From Spirochaetaceae bacterium (GTDB taxonomy: Bacteria > Spirochaetota > Spirochaetia > B11-G9): 64,000 bases of DNA. The notes below the pieces were generated by a model. That model ran no database searches and had not been told where the DNA came from. It saw nothing but the letters and a program-made list of their open reading frames with translations. The stretch is from the NCBI GenBank assembly GCA_015493635.1, contig WGCU01000032.1, forward strand, positions 1-64,000. Reading direction: 5' to 3'. This document shows, piece after piece, positions 1 to 8,386 of this stretch. A program made the translations under genes and the position numbers. Positions within the stretch are counted from its first letter, which is position 1. The number at the start of each line of letters is the position of its first letter.

Positions 1-1
1 T

Positions 2-30
2 CACCCGGGTGAATATCCCGGGCTTTTTTC
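2..30 (+). terminator. Rho-independent terminator of an upstream gene
   Basis: CCCGGG (4-9) can pair with CCCGGG (17-22) and is followed by a run of six T. It would end transcription entering from the left edge of the window. The gene it serves is not visible. Confidence 0.55.
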
Positions 31-71
31 TGCATCAATTTTCCCGCTTTTTATCAGGCACAGAAATAGTG

Positions 72-92
72 CGGGATTTCTTCCCGTTTTTT
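72..92 (+). terminator. second terminator-like hairpin
   Basis: CGGGA (72-76) pairs with TCCCG (82-86) and six T follow. It is a short stem, so it is weaker than the hairpin at the window start. It may be a back-up terminator or chance. Confidence 0.35.
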
Positions 93-136
93 CCATCTCC
101 TTAACAAAAACTTTCCGGGAACTACTCCAAAAATAA

Positions 137-1120
137 TGCGGGAATCAACACCATGTCCTCATTAAGAAAGCAGGTTATTTAGAGAAAAATGAAAGATTCT
201 ATATAAATCCGGGGAAGCGGACCAGTGTTGATGGTTCACTTATCCAGGCAATTCCTTTTGCATCAATCAGGACTGACGGAAGAGAGGAGGACTGGGAAGG
301 TATTCCTCCTTTAATTGTTGATAGTGTTGGAGATAATATTAATGCTCCCGGCGGAACTGACATAAGAGAAGTTTTTGCGGCTACTGACGGAATATATCTT
401 TATACAAAAATAAATCTTGCAGACGGTGTCCCATCCACAAAACCATTGTATTATGCAATAGGTATGCAATCTTTAGATAATTCTTTTTCACGATTATTAT
501 TTACTCAATATAATGATCATGGACATTGGGTGACTGGGGTGGATAAGTGGACTAATAAATCTACTGGGCAGCATAAGCAGATTGGAAAGGGATTTATCAG
601 ATCACGGGGTGAAATTATTGAAGCACGTTACAAGCTTAAAGATATAGGAATTGAACTGGATCAGGCTTTACTAATCAACGCATGGGATGATTCCTCCGGG
701 ACGAGCTATGACAATACCTCTCAATCAAAGATAGTTTGGACTAATCACTCACAAGTCTTCACTGTAAAAGGTAAAATAAGGGGGATAAGAATTGATGAGA
801 GAAGTCTGTCTCCTATGTTGCTGAGCCCCCCTGATGAAGGTATATTAAAAATATCTCTTTACAATAAAAATAGTGAAAAAATAGGGATCGAATTCAAGCC
901 TGGTAAAATAAAGGTTGGCTATCATCGAATTAAGGAAAGGGATTACGCTTTTAATGTTTTCAGTCCAATAATACAGAAAGCTGAAGGATATAGTGGCAAT
1001 TTAGTAAGTGGAAAGCTCAATATTTTTGAAAACAATGATGATTGGATTACTGGCTATTATAATTTTACTTCGAATGCCAATGATACCATCTCCGGATTTT
1101 TCTCTGTAAAAAAGAGATGA
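137..1120 (+). pseudogene. 5'-truncated gene, secreted-type beta-sandwich protein
   Basis: One frame stays open from the stop at 134-136 to TGA at 1118-1120 (about 327 codons), but no ATG or GTG with a ribosome site begins it. The nearby ATGs (136, 153, 189) are in other frames and stop at once. The first possible initiator is a TTG at 446, which would cut through the conserved-looking part. The segment near codons 45-60 reads DGREEDW, then GIPPLIVD, which resembles CBM9/DOMON-like beta-sandwich domains; this is a resemblance only. I read it as the 3' part of a gene that lost its 5' end. The stop codon TGA is formed at the junction with the repeat element that follows, so the original C-terminus may also be altered. 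Confidence 0.55.
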
Positions 1121-1269
1121 AAGGTATCAATACCCCAGGGTAAACCCTGGAACCAGTCCGCTATTGCGGCCTGTTCCGCAGCAAGCTGCGGGGTGTTTTA
1201 ACCTTTCGTTCTCTGCACTCGATTGAGAACGGGACCACCAAGCTGTTCCGTTCCACTCACTCGTTTGAG
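1119..1269 (-). mobile_element. ~150-bp structured repeat, copy 1
   Basis: This is the same element as at 9618, 12514, 14759 and 17082, here inverted. Read on the minus strand it starts CTCAAACGAGTGAG after ATT and ends CCTTTC before AT. The loops differ from the other copies but the stems are kept. The hairpin CCGCGGC/GCCGCGG of other copies is CCGCAGC/GCTGCGG here. The hairpin CCAGGGC/GCCCTGG is CCAGGGT/ACCCTGG, and GGAGCGGGA/TTCCGTTCC becomes GAACGG/CCGTTC. The long closing stem is less perfect than in copies 3-5. It touches the preceding reading frame, whose TGA uses its terminal bases. Confidence 0.85.
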
Positions 1270-1303
1270 AATAAAGTTCCTGCCGAACTAATTTAACAGC
1301 GGT

Positions 1304-2719
1304 TCAGGTGGAAAGATCGTAGCTCTCTCCGTACTTGACAATATGTACATCTTGTACCCCTATCTCAAGAAGTACACGCTTCAGATTGTCCTGTGCCTTT
1401 TTTTCACCGTGAACCAGGAAGATCTTTTTAAGCTTTTTCAGATCAAGATTGGAGACGTACTCCCTGATCTCGCTGTAATCCGCGTGGGCGCTGAAGGCGT
1501 TGATGGTTTCCACCCGGGCGTTGAGTTTTTTCCACTGATTAAAGATCCGTACTTCTTTCTGCTTTTCGAGTATTCTTCGTCCAAGGGTGTGTTCGGCCAT
1601 GTATCCGACAATAAGAATCGTATTGTCAGGGTTTTCTATGTTGCGTACAAGATGGTGCCGTATTCTTCCTGCCTCGCACATACCGTCGGCAGAGATTATA
1701 ATTGCAGGACCCTTTACATCATTGATTTTTTTTGATTCCTGAACACTTGAGGTATAGGTAAGTTTATTAAATCCAAAAGGATTTTTATGATGCCGGATAA
1801 ACGCATCGTTTGTAGCTTTATCATAACATTCCTGATGTACTCTAAAAATAGTGGTTGCGTTGGCGGCCATGGGGCTGTCCACGTAGATGGGGATGTCCGG
1901 AATTATCTTTTTATCCGTAAGAAGATGCAAATAGTAGATAAGTTCCTGTGTCCGTTCTATGGCAAAGGAAGGAATAATTATTTTTCCGTTTTTCCGGGCC
2001 GTTGAATTTACCACTTCACCAAGGGTATCAAGAGCTTCATTAACCTTCTCGTGGAGTCTGTCCCCGTAGGTGCTTTCCAGAACAAGATAGTCAGGAGTCG
2101 GGATAATGTCCGGATCCCGGATAATGGCTTTGTTTTTGCGTCCAAGATCTCCCGAAAAGGCAATATCCACCGTATCTCCGGACTGTGTTTTTACCGTGAG
2201 GCAGGCAAGCGCGGACCCGAGAATATGTCCCGCATCATAAAAGGTAAGTTCAGCCTCCGGTATAATGAAGAGGGGTCTGTGATAGGAGAGCGTGATAAAC
2301 TGATTCTGGGCGTTTATAACATCATCCTCAGTATACAGCGGTTCATCCGTAAAGGTTTCATTGTTCTGTGCAGCTTTTTTTGAAAGATACTCAATATCTC
2401 TGGCCTGGATATGGGCACTGTCCATCATGATGAGGGACGAGAGATCTCTTGTAGCGGGGGTTGCAAAGATATTTCCGGAATAACCTTTTTTTGTCAGCAG
2501 CGGCAGCATGCCGCAATGGTCGAAATGCGCGTGGGTCAGTACCACTGTGTCCACCTTTTCAATATTTTCGGCAATATGTCTGTTTTTTGCTTCCGCTTCT
2601 TTCCTTTTTCCCTGGAATGCACCGCAGTCTATCTGGATGGTTTTCCCGTCAATTTCCAAATAATGTCTGGACCCGGTAACTTCCTGGGCAGCACCTTTCG
2701 AGTAGAGTTTTATGCTCAT
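1304..2719 (-). CDS. MBL-fold beta-CASP RNase-like metallohydrolase
   Basis: This 471-residue protein has the metallo-beta-lactamase zinc motif THAHFDHCG at about residues 62-70, an STYGDR motif near 216, a beta-CASP region in the middle and an RMMBL-type C-terminus with SAHADYSE near 411 and VHGEKKA near 437. This is the layout of the YSH1/CPSF73-like bacterial hydrolases, many of which cut or trim RNA; the substrate here is unknown. It is cytosolic, with no signal peptide. The start is well set: AGGAGG lies 6 bases before ATG. It diverges from the transposase fragment at 2821 and is not in an operon. Confidence 0.88.
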   Translation of the reverse strand: MSIKLYSKGAAQEVTGSRHYLEIDGKTIQIDCGAFQGKRKEAEAKNRHIAENIEKVDTVVLTHAHFDHCGMLPLLTKKGYSGNIFATPATRDLSSLIMMDSAHIQARDIEYLSKKAAQNNETFTDEPLYTEDDVINAQNQFITLSYHRPLFIIPEAELTFYDAGHILGSALACLTVKTQSGDTVDIAFSGDLGRKNKAIIRDPDIIPTPDYLVLESTYGDRLHEKVNEALDTLGEVVNSTARKNGKIIIPSFAIERTQELIYYLHLLTDKKIIPDIPIYVDSPMAANATTIFRVHQECYDKATNDAFIRHHKNPFGFNKLTYTSSVQESKKINDVKGPAIIISADGMCEAGRIRHHLVRNIENPDNTILIVGYMAEHTLGRRILEKQKEVRIFNQWKKLNARVETINAFSAHADYSEIREYVSNLDLKKLKKIFLVHGEKKAQDNLKRVLLEIGVQDVHIVKYGESYDLST

Positions 2720-2820
2720 GGATGTCCTCCTGAAAAACAGTATACTTCCAATTGCCTGAAAAGCAAACTATTCTTTCCGGGACTTGTCCTGTTGTCCCCT
2801 TCTGTGGTAGAATCCTGCTG

Positions 2821-3261
2821 ATGAAAACTCCGGTTATATCCGATGTGTATAAACTATTTCCCACAAGAGAATCGTGTATCCGGTTTATTGAGCATGTCAG
2901 ATGGAAGAATAAACCTGTCTGCCCTCATTGCGGTTCGTACCGGGTAAGTACCATGAGCAGGGAGTCGAGGTATCACTGCAACAGTTGTAATACTTCCTTC
3001 TCCGTTACCGTGAAAACCCTGTTTCATAATACACGGATTCCCCTGCAGAAGTGGTTCCTTGCGTTGGAGATATTTTCAGCCTCAGAAAAAAAACTGAGTG
3101 CCCGGTCACTGGCGGAAATGGTCGGCGTAAACAAGGATACTGCCTGGGCCATGCTTAACAGGATGCGGGAAGCGTTTACCGAGTACGGAGAGCTTTTGGG
3201 GCAGCTTGTTGAATTCGGAGAACGGATGCTGGGGCAGAAAGCATTGGAAAGAAAGCCTTAG
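2821..3261 (+). CDS. IS1595-type transposase N-terminal part (truncated or domesticated)
   Basis: The 146 residues match the N-terminal half of IS1595-group transposases. There is a zinc ribbon CPHCG...CNSCN (about residues 36-60) that normally binds the target, then a helix-turn-helix-like stretch with SLAEMVGVNKDTAWAML. The DDE catalytic half that should follow is missing; after MREAFTEY the protein ends within about 25 residues. No terminal inverted repeats are visible around it. Either it is the remnant of an insertion sequence or a small DNA-binding protein kept by the host. ATG at 2821 is chosen because the family alignment begins there; an in-frame ATG at 2752 would add unlike sequence that overlaps the divergent promoter region. 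Confidence 0.65.
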   Translation: MKTPVISDVYKLFPTRESCIRFIEHVRWKNKPVCPHCGSYRVSTMSRESRYHCNSCNTSFSVTVKTLFHNTRIPLQKWFLALEIFSASEKKLSARSLAEMVGVNKDTAWAMLNRMREAFTEYGELLGQLVEFGERMLGQKALERKP

Positions 3262-3342
3262 ACCAAAGATGCGGCAGCTGATACGTTTTTTTAAAATCTT
3301 ATTCTACCGTGGAGTGGGACAAATAAGTGAGGAAGGGATAGC

Positions 3343-6300
3343 ATGGATAACAGCAGAGATAGAATACTTGGTATAGATACCGGCTCAGTAATGGTGAGCG
3401 TTGTGGAAGTTGATCTTGAAGGTACTGTTTTGAAGACTTCGTACACACCTCATGAGGGGAAACCCGCCGAAGTACTGACAACCCTTTTAAAAGGCGTGTC
3501 CCTGGAACGGGTCGCGGGGATCGGCGGGACAGCATCAACACCGGATGTCATTGAAGGTATGAGAAAATATGATAACAGAGTTGCCGTTATAGAGGGAGCT
3601 AAGAAGTTTTATCCTGATCTGGATGCTGTTTTAAATGTAGGGGGAGAAAAGTATTTTCTTACCTCTTTTCATAAAGACGGCAGCTACCGCAGCTTAAAGT
3701 CCAATACCTCCTGTGCTGCAGGGACAGGAGGATTCCTTGATCAGCAGGCAAAGCGGCTGAATCTTGCCGGCGGCAGTTCGGAATTAAGTGAAAAGGCCCG
3801 TGCGAACAGAGGTGATATTCCTAAAATTGCTTCCCGGTGTTCTGTATTTGCCAAGACAGATATCATCCATTCCCAGCAGGAAGGGTATTCACTGGAGGAA
3901 ATATGTGACGGTCTCTGTCAGGGGCTTGCTCATAATATTGCTGATACGCTTCTCGAAGACAGTACCGAATTAAAAAAAATTGTTTTTTCAGGAGGAGTTG
4001 CCTTAAACAAAGCTGTTATTCAGCATCTTGACAAACGGTTACAACGGCCGCTTCTTGTACATGAGTATTCGCACCTTTTCGGAGCGTTGGGGGCCGCCTT
4101 TTTTCTTATTGCGGAAGGGGTAGATGAACTTTCAGAAGGTTATACCGCAAAATCCATCAAAAAACCGGTACGCAAAGAGAAGGAATATTACTATGAACCT
4201 CTGAAACTGACATTAACCGACTATCCTGATTTCAGAGGCGTTGATCATTATAACTTCGGACCTTCAAACGGCAGTGTCGAGGTTGAAGTGGATACCTATA
4301 CTGATATGGCCTCTGAAAAAGAGCTCCGCGTGTTTATGGGAATTGATATAGGTTCTACTTCTACCAAGGCGATCCTGACTGATGCATCGTTAACCCCGGT
4401 GGCAGGTTTTTATACCCGGACAGCTGGAAGACCCATCCCGGCAGTACAAAGCATCTTTGAGGCAATAACAAATCTGCAAAGGGAGAAAGATGTCACCTTC
4501 TTGTTTGAGGGAGTAGGAACCACCGGATCCGGAAGAAAATTCATTGGAAAGCTGATAAGTGCTGATATCATACTGGATGAGATAAGTGCTCACGCGAGAG
4601 CAGCGTACGGCTTAAATCCGGAAGTGGATACCATTATAGAGATCGGCGGACAGGATGCGAAGTTTACAACCCTCCGTAACGGTGTTGTAACCTTTTCCCA
4701 GATGAATACCGTATGTGCAGCAGGAACCGGAAGCTTTATAGAAGAGCAGGCGGGAAAACTCGGTGTCTCTCTTGCAGACTATTCATCACTGGCAGAAGGG
4801 GCCCGGGCTCCGCTGGCCAGCGACCGGTGTACCGTTTACATGGAGCGGGATATCAATCATTATCTGCACCAGAATTATTCCATTCAGGAAATACTGGCAA
4901 CGGCTCTCTTTTCTGTCCGGGAGAACTATCTGCAGAAGGTTGCCACCGAAGGCAATATCGGCAGAAACGTAGTTTTCCAGGGAGCTACCGCAAAAAACAG
5001 GGCTCTTGTTGCGGCTTTTGAGCAGAAACTAAAGCGGCCGATTTTTGTCTCGAAGTACTGTCATTTAACCGGTGCTCTTGGCGCGGCCATTACGTCCATG
5101 GAGGAAAAGACAGGAGTAACCACATTCAAAGGCCTTGAAATCTATAAGGAGGAAATTCCTGTCCGGTCGGAAACATGCAGTCTCTGTCTGAATCACTGCA
5201 GAATACGGGTAGCCACCGTACAGAATGAAGATGTTGCCTACGGATTCCTCTGCGGCAGAGATTACAATACAAAGAAGTATGTAAAAAAGGAGAAGGTCCC
5301 TGCTCTCCTGACGGTAAGAAAGAAAGCGGCGGCAGCGGTTAAAATGCCGCTTCACGACGGGAGATCAAGAGGGGAAAACCCGGTAGTGGGGATTCCGGCA
5401 GGGCTCCAGATTTTTGAGGAACTGCCCCTCTGGAAAAGATTCTTTATGGAGCTGGGTATTGAGACGGTTTCAACCGAAGGGGTGAAAGATGTTATTCCTT
5501 CGGGAAAAGAGATTGTAGAAGCGGAGTTCTGCGCGCCTATGACAGCTTTTCACGGGCATGTCCGCTATGCTGCCGGGCATGCTGATGTGGTTTTCCTGCC
5601 CATCCATCTCGAAAGTGATAAGGATGATAAAAATCCCTCCCGTCTCAGGAAGTACTGTTATTACACGCAGTTCAGCTCTGTTGTTACAAGCAGCATAAAG
5701 GTTGATGGAGAGAAAATTAAATCCATGAGGCCGGTGATAAACCACAAAGGAAGTGTACTTCATACTAAATATGAGCTTTTTAAAGCGGTAAAAGAGTATT
5801 TTCCCGGTATGTTCGGGTTCCGTGATATTTCGAAAGCCTATGACAGCGGTCTTGACTATTACCGCACTCTGAAACGTAAAATGAAGGAACTGTATTCTGA
5901 TCCGGAAGAGGGGAAAATGAAGGTCCTTCTGACCGGAAGACCGTATACCATTCTTTCGGAAGCGATGAATAAGGGGATCCCTGATTTCTTTGCCGCTTTA
6001 GGTATTGAAACCGTCTACCATGATTCACTGCCCCAGACCGGATCGGTAAGTGATGATGTAGACAAGATTCTGGATCTGTTCCACTGGGCGTATCCTGCTG
6101 CCATACTGGAAGCGGCAGATTACTGTGCGCATACCGACGGGCTGTACCCGGTGTTCGTTACATCCTTTAAATGCTCCCCCGATTCTTTTGCTCTGGAATA
6201 CTTTAAACGGATTATGGACAGCCATGAAAAACCGTACCTTATTCTGCAGATAGACGAACATGATTCAAATGTCGGGTACGAAACACGTATAGAAGCGGGG

Positions 6301-7593
6301 ATTCGGGCATTCAGGAACCATCTGAAATCGGGAACATCAGGTCAAAAGAAAACGGTGAAATTCCCCATTGCACCGGAAGTTCATGAGAACCTGAAGGGGA
6401 AAACACTGCTTCTTCCCAACTGGGATCCTTACGTACTGCCTCTTGTTGCGGCAAACCTCCGGAATGCGGGAATAGACGCACGGGTTCTGGAAGAAACTCC
6501 GACAATGATTGCAGCAAGCATGAGAATGAATACCGGGCAGTGTATTCCTGTTAATGCCATTGCCCATGAGTATGTCGAATACATAAAAAAACACCGTCTC
6601 GACCCCGGAAAGACGGTACTCTGGATGGCTAAATCAGTATGGGCGTGCAATATAACGATGTATCCGGCATTTATAAAGAGCATGATAGAAAAAGAGGGCG
6701 CTGGTGATGCCGGCGTATACACCGGAGAGCTTACGATGGTTGAGATCAGTCCCCTCGTTTCCCTTAAACTCTACTTTGCTTTTATGTTCGGGGGAAATCT
6801 GAAAAAAATAGGCTGTATGATCCGTCCCTACGAAATCAACAAAGGGCAGACCGACCAGGTTCTGGAAGAAGCCCGGGACATTCTCATGCATGCGTTCCGA
6901 GAGGGGAACGGGTTTCTGGAAGCGGTAAAAAATGTTATTGCGAGAATTGATGCAATTCCGTACCGGAAAACGAACCGTCCGAAGGTTGCAATTTTCGGTG
7001 ATTTGTACGTCCGGGATAACGAGGTGATGAACCAGGATCTTGTAAAGTATATTGAAGACGCCGGAGGAGAAGTACTGTTAACACCGTACAACGAATACGC
7101 GAAGATAATAAGCGGAGCTGTATTCCGGAGATGGATCAAAAGTCTGAATATCCCCCAGGTAATCATGTTCAAAACCCTGCTGGGAGCAATGGAGCTCCTT
7201 GAAAGCCGGTATCACGGATATTTTGAGAAATATATCGGGAAACCCGTCAGTTCAAAGAATCCTTTTGCTGAGGAGGAACTCGGTAGATTCAATATCAGGA
7301 TCGAACAGGAAGGTGAAAGTTATGAAAACGTCCTTAAAATATTCAAGATATTAAAACTGCACCCTGATGTATCACTTTTTATCCAGACAAATCCCGCTTT
7401 CTGCTGCCCTTCACTCATTACGGAAGCCATGAGTAAGGAGATAGAAGAGGTAACCGGTGTCCCTGTCTTGACTATAACCTACGATGGAACAGAATCGCCC
7501 AAAAACGATGTCATTATACCGTACCTGAAATATTCTCCTTTCTACAGGGAGCAAGCCGGAACGACCCGTTCCTCACTGGAAGAAGCATTGTAG
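3343..7593 (+). CDS. acyl-CoA dehydratase activase-related protein, double BadF/BcrA ATPase + DUF2229
   Basis: The 1416 residues contain two complete BadF/BadG/BcrA/BcrD ATPase domains (about 5-265 and 328-590). Each has the DIGS/DTGS phosphate motif and an NT(S/V)CAAGTG loop whose cysteine (about 124 and 459) in activases helps hold a 4Fe-4S cluster. A cysteine-rich DUF2229 segment follows (about 605-900, starting CSLCLNHC). A C-terminal region resembles the HgdB-type dehydratase subunit. Small homologues energise electrons for 2-hydroxyacyl-CoA dehydratases; these large fused forms are common in anaerobes but their substrate is unknown. AGGAAG sits 7 bases before the ATG. It is a single-gene unit ended by the terminator at 7599-7633. 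Confidence 0.88.
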   Translation: MDNSRDRILGIDTGSVMVSVVEVDLEGTVLKTSYTPHEGKPAEVLTTLLKGVSLERVAGIGGTASTPDVIEGMRKYDNRVAVIEGAKKFYPDLDAVLNVGGEKYFLTSFHKDGSYRSLKSNTSCAAGTGGFLDQQAKRLNLAGGSSELSEKARANRGDIPKIASRCSVFAKTDIIHSQQEGYSLEEICDGLCQGLAHNIADTLLEDSTELKKIVFSGGVALNKAVIQHLDKRLQRPLLVHEYSHLFGALGAAFFLIAEGVDELSEGYTAKSIKKPVRKEKEYYYEPLKLTLTDYPDFRGVDHYNFGPSNGSVEVEVDTYTDMASEKELRVFMGIDIGSTSTKAILTDASLTPVAGFYTRTAGRPIPAVQSIFEAITNLQREKDVTFLFEGVGTTGSGRKFIGKLISADIILDEISAHARAAYGLNPEVDTIIEIGGQDAKFTTLRNGVVTFSQMNTVCAAGTGSFIEEQAGKLGVSLADYSSLAEGARAPLASDRCTVYMERDINHYLHQNYSIQEILATALFSVRENYLQKVATEGNIGRNVVFQGATAKNRALVAAFEQKLKRPIFVSKYCHLTGALGAAITSMEEKTGVTTFKGLEIYKEEIPVRSETCSLCLNHCRIRVATVQNEDVAYGFLCGRDYNTKKYVKKEKVPALLTVRKKAAAAVKMPLHDGRSRGENPVVGIPAGLQIFEELPLWKRFFMELGIETVSTEGVKDVIPSGKEIVEAEFCAPMTAFHGHVRYAAGHADVVFLPIHLESDKDDKNPSRLRKYCYYTQFSSVVTSSIKVDGEKIKSMRPVINHKGSVLHTKYELFKAVKEYFPGMFGFRDISKAYDSGLDYYRTLKRKMKELYSDPEEGKMKVLLTGRPYTILSEAMNKGIPDFFAALGIETVYHDSLPQTGSVSDDVDKILDLFHWAYPAAILEAADYCAHTDGLYPVFVTSFKCSPDSFALEYFKRIMDSHEKPYLILQIDEHDSNVGYETRIEAGIRAFRNHLKSGTSGQKKTVKFPIAPEVHENLKGKTLLLPNWDPYVLPLVAANLRNAGIDARVLEETPTMIAASMRMNTGQCIPVNAIAHEYVEYIKKHRLDPGKTVLWMAKSVWACNITMYPAFIKSMIEKEGAGDAGVYTGELTMVEISPLVSLKLYFAFMFGGNLKKIGCMIRPYEINKGQTDQVLEEARDILMHAFREGNGFLEAVKNVIARIDAIPYRKTNRPKVAIFGDLYVRDNEVMNQDLVKYIEDAGGEVLLTPYNEYAKIISGAVFRRWIKSLNIPQVIMFKTLLGAMELLESRYHGYFEKYIGKPVSSKNPFAEEELGRFNIRIEQEGESYENVLKIFKILKLHPDVSLFIQTNPAFCCPSLITEAMSKEIEEVTGVPVLTITYDGTESPKNDVIIPYLKYSPFYREQAGTTRSSLEEAL

Positions 7594-7598
7594 GGAAT

Positions 7599-7633
7599 GA
7601 AAAGCCTTCTCTTGAAAAGGAGAAGGCTTTTTT
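7599..7633 (+). terminator. Rho-independent terminator
   Basis: AAGCCTTCTC and GAGAAGGCTT form a perfect 10-bp stem around a short loop, followed by a T run. It lies just after the stop of the 1416-residue protein and also faces the convergent gene at 7655, so it may serve both. Confidence 0.85.
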
Positions 7634-7654
7634 CAATACATTAAAACTGATGTA

Positions 7655-8290
7655 TTACATACCGAAACTGAAACTGGCGCTGTTTGTTCTCAGCGAAATA
7701 TAGCTTCCGTGTAACGGCGCTGTATTACCAAGATTAAAAACATACACCCATGTCGGATCAGTAGGATCGTAGATCTTAACATCTCCGTTAAAACCGTTTA
7801 CGGTCATTTTAACCGGTAAAACAACATCCATGTTTTCAGCTGTCAGGAGATACGCGTACTTGTTCAGGTCAATATCCGCTACCAGTTCCATCTTGCTGTT
7901 GGTAAGGCTTTTATAAACCTGGGCGCTTAGTCCTTTTGTAATATTTTTTGCGTTTTCATCATAGTTCAGCCAGAGGAGATAGGATCTCCCGTTTCCCCAT
8001 GCTTTCCCTTTTGCCGGTTTATCAACAAAAATATGTATTCCGAAGCCGGCATGCATATCATCCATTCCGCCTTTAAGATATTTTACATTAAACTGATAGG
8101 TAACAATACCAGCTTGGGGGAAGGGAATGTCTACGCGTGCCATGCCTGCTTTTACATCACTCTGAACCAACCTGTCGCCGACTACACTCCACTGTCCATA
8201 CGCATAATGAAAATCAGAAGGTGAAAGGCTGTAAAGAGGTAAAATCATAACTGCTGACAGGAAGACTGCGATTAACACTAATTTTTTCAT
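7655..8290 (-). CDS. secreted beta-rich protein of unknown function
   Basis: The 211-residue product starts with a classic signal peptide (MKKLVLIAVFLSAVMILP, then cleavage probably near LYSLS). The mature part is rich in beta-strand sequence (YQFNVKYLKGG, WGNGRSYLLWLNYD) and has no cysteine pairs or membrane segments, suggesting a periplasmic or exported sandwich fold. I do not recognise a named family. The ATG at 8290 is preferred to one at 8305 because AAAGGAGA sits just before it and the signal peptide begins there. It has its own transcription unit. Confidence 0.72.
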   Translation of the reverse strand: MKKLVLIAVFLSAVMILPLYSLSPSDFHYAYGQWSVVGDRLVQSDVKAGMARVDIPFPQAGIVTYQFNVKYLKGGMDDMHAGFGIHIFVDKPAKGKAWGNGRSYLLWLNYDENAKNITKGLSAQVYKSLTNSKMELVADIDLNKYAYLLTAENMDVVLPVKMTVNGFNGDVKIYDPTDPTWVYVFNLGNTAPLHGSYISLRTNSASFSFGM

Positions 8291-8386
8291 AATGTCTCCT
8301 TTCATGATTATATTATTATCACTATATTTTAAGTCGGTTTTGAGAATAGCACAAGTTAATTTTTATAAATTTTACAAAATTGAGGT

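Noticed and set aside
446-1120. TTG at 446 as a true start of the first gene
   Set aside because: The frame is open and protein-like for over 100 codons upstream, and no ribosome site precedes the TTG.
2051-2821. Plus-strand frames of 70-136 codons opposite the beta-CASP gene
   Set aside because: They oppose a strongly conserved gene with clear motifs and lack starts with ribosome sites.
3299-7172. Many minus-strand frames of 60-114 codons under the 1416-residue gene
   Set aside because: They are antisense shadows of a long well-supported coding frame and show no family pattern.
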